A DNA stretch of 64,000 bases from RGIG3102 sp964525015 (GTDB lineage Bacteria > Bacillota > Clostridia > Oscillospirales > Ruminococcaceae), in contig CAZGFY010000004.1 in NCBI GenBank assembly GCA_964525015.1, positions 54,335-118,334 on the forward strand. The letters are read 5' to 3'. The stretch's first letter is position 1; each line of letters opens with the position of its first letter. The notes below the pieces were generated by a model that was given only the letters and a program-made list of their open reading frames with translations, did not search any database and was not told the DNA's origin. Both the position numbers and the translations under genes were made by a program. Of this stretch, positions 59,494-64,000 are shown piece by piece.

Positions 59494-62400
59494 ATGGCAA
59501 GAAGAAAAGTTTCCATGGATGGTAATACCGCTGCTGCTCACGCAAGTTATATCTTCACAGAGTTTGCTGGTATTTACCCAATTACACCATCATCTGTAAT
59601 GGCAGACCTTACAGACGCGTGGTCAGTTTCAGGCAGAAAAAACATTTTTGGCACACAAGCAAAAGTTGTTGAACTACAATCAGAAGCAGGTGCTGCTGGT
59701 ACAGTTCACGGTGCTCTACAAGCAGGTGCTTTAACAACAACATTTACAGCATCTCAAGGGCTTCTTTTAATGATTCCTAACATGTTTAAAATTGCTGGCG
59801 AACTACTGCCAAACGTAATTAACGTATCAGCTCGTACAGTTGCAGCTCACGCACTAAACATCTTTGGTGATCACTCAGACGTTTATGCAGCTCGTCAAAC
59901 AGGTTATGCTATGATGGCTGAAACAAACCCACAAGAAGTTATGGATCTTACAGCTGTTGCACATCTTGCAACAATCGAAGGTAGAGTTCCAGTACTTAAC
60001 TTCTTTGATGGATTTAGAACATCACACGAAATTCAAAAAATTGAAGTTTGGGAAAATGAAGATTTCACAGACGTTTTAGATTTTGATGCTGTTGATGCAT
60101 ACCGTAAACGCTCACTAAACCCTGAAAGACCAGTTCTTCGTGGAACAGCGCAAAACGGAGATATCTTCTTCCAAGCTAGAGAAGCATGTAACACATACTA
60201 TAATAATTTCCCAGCTATCGTTGAGAAATATATGGATGCTGTTAATAAAAAAATCGGAACAAACTACGGTTTATTCAACTACTACGGTGCACCTGATGCA
60301 GATAAAGTTATTATCGCTATGGGTTCTGTATGTGATACAATCGAAGAAGTTATCGATTACAAAGTAGCTGCTGGCGAAAAAGTTGGTCTTGTAAAAGTTC
60401 GCTTATATCGTCCATTCGTAGCTGAAAAACTAATTGAAGCTATCCCAGCTACTGCTAAAAAAATCGCAGTTCTTGATAGAACAAAAGAGCCAGGCTCACT
60501 GGGCGAACCATTATACCTAGACGTTGTAACTTCACTTGCAACTAAAGGCGCTATGGACGGCAGAACAGTTGTTGGCGGACGTTATGGTCTTGGTTCAAAA
60601 GACACAGTTCCAGCTGATATCTTTGCAGTTTACGAAAACCTAGCTAGTGAAAATCCTAAATCAAACTTTACAATTTCTATCAACGACGACGTTACTAACC
60701 TATCATTAGTATCTCCAGCAAACGTTCCTGATACAGCTGATAAAACAACTGTTTCATGTAAGTTCTGGGGTCTTGGTGGTGACGGTACTGTTGGTGCTAA
60801 TAAAAACTCAATTAAAATCATTGGTGACCATACTGAAAAATATGTACAAGCATATTTCCAATATGACTCAAAGAAAACTGGTGGTGTGACAATTTCTCAC
60901 CTACGTTTTGGTGATTCACCAATTAAATCAACATACTACATCAACAAAGCAGACTTTGTTGCTTGCCATAACCCATCATACATCGTTAAAGGGTTCTCAA
61001 TGGTTCGTGATGTTAAACCAAACGGTACATTCTTAATTAACTGTCAATGGACTCCTGAAGAATTAGCTTCACACCTACCAGCAGTTGCAAAAAGATATAT
61101 CGCTGAAAACAACATCAATGTTTACACAATTAACGCTATCGATTTAGCTAAAGAAATCGGTATGGGCAAAAGAACAAACACAATTCTACAATCTGCATTC
61201 TTTGCTCTTGCTAAAATTCTTCCAGTTGATGAAGCTGTTGACTATATGAAAAAAGCAGCTTACAAATCATACTCAGCTAAAGGCGAAGAAATCGTTAATA
61301 TGAACTACAAAGCGATTGAAACAGGTAAAGATAGCCTAGTTAAAATCGAAATTCCAGCTGATTGGGCAACAGCTCAAGATACAGCTAAAAAAGAAGTTGT
61401 TATCGATACAGATAATGAAATGCTAGCACACTTTGCTAAAGAAATCCTAGCTCCTATCGCTCTAAACAATGGTGATAGTCTGCCAGTTTCAGCATTCAAA
61501 GGCTACGAAGATGGTACATTCCCTCAAGGTCTTGCTGCATTTGAAAAACGTGGTGTTGCAGTTGACGTTCCAGTTTGGACAGCTGAAAACTGTATCCAAT
61601 GTAACCAATGTTCATACGTTTGTCCTCACGCTGCTATCCGTCCATTCGCTCTTTCAGCAGATGAAGCTTCAAAAGCTCCAGAAGCAATGAAAAAAGCTGG
61701 TAAAATGATTGGTAAAGGCTGTGAAGATTTAACATACACTATGGCTATCAGCCCACTAGACTGTATGGGTTGTCATCTATGTGCAAACGTTTGTCCAGCT
61801 AAAAACAAAGCTCTAACTATGGTAGGTCAAGAATCACAACTAGAACAACAAGAAGTGTTCAACTACCTAGTTAAAGAAGTTAGCGTTAAAGATTTACCAT
61901 TCGCTGAAACTTCAGTTAAAGGTTCTCAATTTAACCAACCACTTCTTGAGTTCTCAGGCGCTTGTGCTGGCTGTGTAGAAACTGCTTATGCAAAACTTGT
62001 AACTCAATTATACGGTGATAGAATGTACATTGCTAATGCAACTGGTTGTTCATCAATCTGGGGCGGTTCTGCACCTTCAACACCTTACACAACTAATAAA
62101 TCTGGCCATGGTCCAACATGGGCAAATAGCTTATTCGAAGATAATGCTGAATTCGGCTACGGTATGTACCTAGGTCAAAAAGCTATCAGAGAAAGATTAG
62201 CTAACAAATTAAAAGAATTAAAAGAAACAGCTAAAGGCTCAAAACTAGAAGCTATCGAAGCTTACTTTGCTACATTCAACGATGGTGATGCTAACAAAGC
62301 TGCTACTGCTGAATTAGTTAAAGAATTAGAAGCTACTCCAGATTGTGAATTCTCAAAATACCTATTAAAAGATAAAGAATTCCTAGCTAAAAAATCTATC

Positions 62401-63045
62401 TGGGTATTCGGTGGTGACGGCTGGGCTTATGATATCGGCTTTGGCGGTTTAGATCACGTTATCGCTTCAGGCGAAGACATCAACATCTTCGTATTCGATA
62501 CAGAAGTTTACTCAAACACTGGTGGACAAGCTTCAAAAGCTTCAAACCTAGGTCAAGTTGCTCAATTTGCTGCTGCTGGTAAAGCAATCGGCAAAAAAGA
62601 TTTAGCTTCAATTGCTATGTCTTACGGATATGTTTATGTAGCACAAGTTGGTATGGGCGCAGATATGAACCAAACAATTAAAGCTGTAACAGAAGCTGAA
62701 GCTTACAATGGTCCATCTCTAATCATCGGTTACTCACCATGTGAAATGCACTCAATCAAAGGTGGTATGGCTAACAGCCAAAACGAAATCAAGAAAGCTG
62801 TTGAAACAGGATACTGGAATCTATTCAGATTTAATCCTGAATTAAAAGCACAAGGCAAAAACCCATTCACTCTTGATTCAAAAGCTCCAACTGGCGATTA
62901 CCAAGCATTCTTATTAAACGAAGCTCGTTATACAAGACTGAAAATGGCAGACCCAGAAAGAGCAGCAATGTTATTCGAAGCAAACGAAAACGCTGCAAAA
63001 GCAAAATACGATTACCTAACAAGACTTGTTGACTTACACAAATAA
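59494..63045 (+). CDS. nifJ: Pyruvate:ferredoxin (flavodoxin) oxidoreductase, single-chain
   Basis: This 1183-residue enzyme is full length for the single-chain PFOR family. The N-terminal domain I has EFAGIYPITPSSVMAD, then the gamma-like domain. Two 4Fe-4S motifs follow (Cys700, 703, 706, 710 in CIQCNQCSYVC and Cys757, 760, 763, 767 in CMGCHLCANVC), and the C-terminal thiamine-diphosphate domain has FGGDGWAYDIGFGG and SNTGGQASKAS. Further Cys (GACAGCVE and ATGCSSIWGG) ligate the proximal cluster. It oxidises pyruvate to acetyl-CoA and CO2, passing electrons to ferredoxin, which implies an anaerobe. AAGGAGG supports ATG 59494. C-ending codons for Asn, Tyr and Phe suggest very high expression. 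Confidence 0.97.
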   Translation: MARRKVSMDGNTAAAHASYIFTEFAGIYPITPSSVMADLTDAWSVSGRKNIFGTQAKVVELQSEAGAAGTVHGALQAGALTTTFTASQGLLLMIPNMFKIAGELLPNVINVSARTVAAHALNIFGDHSDVYAARQTGYAMMAETNPQEVMDLTAVAHLATIEGRVPVLNFFDGFRTSHEIQKIEVWENEDFTDVLDFDAVDAYRKRSLNPERPVLRGTAQNGDIFFQAREACNTYYNNFPAIVEKYMDAVNKKIGTNYGLFNYYGAPDADKVIIAMGSVCDTIEEVIDYKVAAGEKVGLVKVRLYRPFVAEKLIEAIPATAKKIAVLDRTKEPGSLGEPLYLDVVTSLATKGAMDGRTVVGGRYGLGSKDTVPADIFAVYENLASENPKSNFTISINDDVTNLSLVSPANVPDTADKTTVSCKFWGLGGDGTVGANKNSIKIIGDHTEKYVQAYFQYDSKKTGGVTISHLRFGDSPIKSTYYINKADFVACHNPSYIVKGFSMVRDVKPNGTFLINCQWTPEELASHLPAVAKRYIAENNINVYTINAIDLAKEIGMGKRTNTILQSAFFALAKILPVDEAVDYMKKAAYKSYSAKGEEIVNMNYKAIETGKDSLVKIEIPADWATAQDTAKKEVVIDTDNEMLAHFAKEILAPIALNNGDSLPVSAFKGYEDGTFPQGLAAFEKRGVAVDVPVWTAENCIQCNQCSYVCPHAAIRPFALSADEASKAPEAMKKAGKMIGKGCEDLTYTMAISPLDCMGCHLCANVCPAKNKALTMVGQESQLEQQEVFNYLVKEVSVKDLPFAETSVKGSQFNQPLLEFSGACAGCVETAYAKLVTQLYGDRMYIANATGCSSIWGGSAPSTPYTTNKSGHGPTWANSLFEDNAEFGYGMYLGQKAIRERLANKLKELKETAKGSKLEAIEAYFATFNDGDANKAATAELVKELEATPDCEFSKYLLKDKEFLAKKSIWVFGGDGWAYDIGFGGLDHVIASGEDINIFVFDTEVYSNTGGQASKASNLGQVAQFAAAGKAIGKKDLASIAMSYGYVYVAQVGMGADMNQTIKAVTEAEAYNGPSLIIGYSPCEMHSIKGGMANSQNEIKKAVETGYWNLFRFNPELKAQGKNPFTLDSKAPTGDYQAFLLNEARYTRLKMADPERAAMLFEANENAAKAKYDYLTRLVDLHK

Positions 63046-63066
63046 TCAATAATCTTTAAATAATCA

Positions 63067-63102
63067 AAAATGGCTATCACGAAAGTGATAGCCATTTTGT
63101 TT
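63067..63102 (+). terminator. Intrinsic terminator of nifJ
   Basis: AAAATGGCTATCAC (63067-63080), GAAA tetraloop, GTGATAGCCATTTT (63085-63098), followed by GTTTT: a perfect 14-bp stem. Confidence 0.9.
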
Positions 63103-63143
63103 TGGTGTGTAAATTTTTTACTATAACGGAAACGGACGAAGAG

Positions 63144-63611
63144 TTATAAAACTTTCCTTACCATTATAATTTCTTCATTTTGGTAATCAATTTCAAATCC
63201 GTTTTTCAAGAATAGTTTAAATGATGGATTGTCGGCAGCTATATCATCATATAGTGTTAATATTCCGTTTTGCTTTGCTAAAGAGCAAAGTAAATTGATA
63301 GCTTTTGAGCCAAACCCTTTGTTTCTATATTCTGCTAAAATAATTACGCTACACATATAAATGCCTTTATTCTTATCAAAGCGATACGCAATTTCGCCAA
63401 CATAATTATCGTTTTGTTCATCTTGTATATATCTATAGAAAAACTCGAATTTCGAGCTATTAACCCAAGTTTGATACCATTTATCCCAGCTTTCTCTTGG
63501 AAATAAAATTGTGCCACCCCAAGCATTGTTATATGACATAGTGTCTTTGTCTGCCATTAATTTTTCACGAAACCATAAATCATCTAAATTAGGTTTATAT
63601 GCTTTAATCAT
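63144..63611 (-). CDS. GNAT-family N-acetyltransferase (2)
   Basis: This 155-residue protein has motif A at IILAEYRNKGFGSKAINLL (R-x-x-G-x-G/S acetyl-CoA loop) after the strand KGIYMCSVI. The C-terminal DNPSFKLFLKNGFEIDY is motif B of the family. The N-terminus (NLDDLWFREKLMADKDTMSYN) resembles GNATs that modify small molecules, but the acceptor is unknown. No neighbours suggest a pathway. Repeat copy 3 starts 22 bp upstream of its start codon on the opposite strand. Confidence 0.78.
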   Translation of the reverse strand: MIKAYKPNLDDLWFREKLMADKDTMSYNNAWGGTILFPRESWDKWYQTWVNSSKFEFFYRYIQDEQNDNYVGEIAYRFDKNKGIYMCSVIILAEYRNKGFGSKAINLLCSLAKQNGILTLYDDIAADNPSFKLFLKNGFEIDYQNEEIIMVRKVL

Positions 63612-63633
63612 AATTGTAATCTCCAGTTAATAA

Positions 63634-63703
63634 ATAATCTACATTATTGTAGTTTTCAGTGTTTGATTTATCAAACTGCGTGCAATCCATTATGCACGCA
63701 AGG
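63634..63703 (+). repeat. Dispersed multi-hairpin repeat, copy 3
   Basis: All three hairpins are intact: CTACA/TGTAG (63639-63652), GTTTGA-TTTA-TCAAAC (63661-63676) and GCGTGCA/TGCACGC (63678-63699). In the second stem both sides have changed (GTTTGG/CCAAAC to GTTTGA/TCAAAC), a compensatory pair that keeps the stem. Confidence 0.85.
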
Positions 63704-63712
63704 AAAACTTCG

Positions 63713-63740
63713 ATTTATATTATCGCAAGATAATATAAAT
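63713..63740. other. GCAA-tetraloop hairpin between repeat copies 3 and 4
   Basis: ATTTATATTATC (63713-63724) and GATAATATAAAT (63729-63740) form a perfect 12-bp stem with a GCAA loop. A second small hairpin, AATCGCT-AA-AGCGATT, lies at 63804-63819. No gene is seen in 63612-64000. Confidence 0.55.
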
Positions 63741-63851
63741 AATCTACGCTATGCTTTGATTATTTATTCGAGTTTTATTTTTTTGCAAAGAGTATAGCAG
63801 GCAAATCGCTAAAGCGATTACATAAAACGTCGTTAATATTTTTGTTATATA

Positions 63852-63919
63852 AATAACCTACATTATTGTAGTTTTCAGTGTTTGGTTTGCCAAACTGCGT
63901 GCAATTCATTATGCACGCA
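63852..63919 (+). repeat. Dispersed multi-hairpin repeat, copy 4
   Basis: Near-identical to copy 3 and in the same orientation, 148 bp downstream of it, with stems CTACA/TGTAG, GTTTGG-TTTG-CCAAAC and GCGTGCA/TGCACGC. Nothing else is recognisable up to 64000. Confidence 0.85.
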
Positions 63920-64000
63920 TAAATTAAAAAAGTCAACCCTTGGTAAAGTTTTTTCAACGAAATACACTAACGAAAATATCTTTATTTAGTTACTTTCACT

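Noticed and set aside
63775..63957. A 60-codon minus-strand ORF over repeat copy 4
   Set aside because: It is made largely of repeat sequence and the similar frame is not preserved in the other copies.
1..64000. tRNA, rRNA, transposase genes or a prophage
   Set aside because: No tRNA T-arm pattern, rRNA segment, transposase motif or phage gene was recognised in any intergenic or coding region.

Overview
This window looks like an AT-rich chromosomal segment from an anaerobic Bacillota, probably a gut-associated Clostridia-type bacterium. The reasons are strong AGGAG-type ribosome binding sites, sigma-A-like promoters, intrinsic terminators with U-tracts, a full-length pyruvate:ferredoxin oxidoreductase (nifJ, 59494-63045), and genes for using host- or diet-derived glucuronides. 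No rRNA, tRNA, CRISPR array or transposase gene was seen.

Layout. 1-4461: the 3' end of a D-Ala-D-Ala carboxypeptidase gene, three small proteins of unknown function, a 410-bp non-coding element closed by complementary ends (1945-2353), and a GT-C-like membrane protein. 4592-34479: a large sugar-acid region. It holds two 2-keto-3-deoxygluconate kinases, KDPG aldolase, two GPH-type hexuronide symporters, two GH2 glycosidases, a GH3 glycosidase, two FadR-type GntR repressors and an operon (17850-26296) with uxuA, uxaC and uxuB. That operon also contains two Gfo/Idh/MocA oxidoreductases and two TIM-barrel isomerase-like proteins, which the standard glucuronate pathway does not need. An MFS pump with a divergent TetR regulator (5738-7632) and a few small genes are interspersed. 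34674-38387: a GNAT, an M20 peptidase, a threonine aldolase and a lipoprotein. 38445-57095: surface glycan genes. A minus-strand operon encodes an SGNH protein, a GT-B-like protein and a flippase fused to a HAD phosphatase. A divergent 12-gene plus-strand operon (43163-56114) appears to make a CMP-legionaminic-acid-like nonulosonate and carries three polytopic or anchored membrane proteins. 57256-63611: Nudix hydrolase, CorC/HlyC-like CBS protein, nifJ and a second GNAT.

How it works together. Glucuronides would enter through the GPH symporters and be cut by GH2/GH3 enzymes. Free glucuronate would then run through UxaC, UxuB, UxuA, KdgK and Eda to pyruvate, which feeds NifJ. A palindrome of consensus CTTGTATACAAG recurs at the promoters of kdgK, both symporters, gntR-kdgK-eda, the uxuA operon and the GH3 operon. 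It is the likely operator of one or both GntR proteins and defines a local regulon. Three of these promoters have identical geometry, including two extra upstream elements at fixed distances.

Non-coding structure stands out. A ~70-bp multi-hairpin repeat occurs four times and shows a compensatory base-pair change. Stem-loops sit in the long intercistronic gaps of the uronate operon. A 19-nt motif is shared between two intergenic regions. All functional calls are from reading the sequence; no database search was run.
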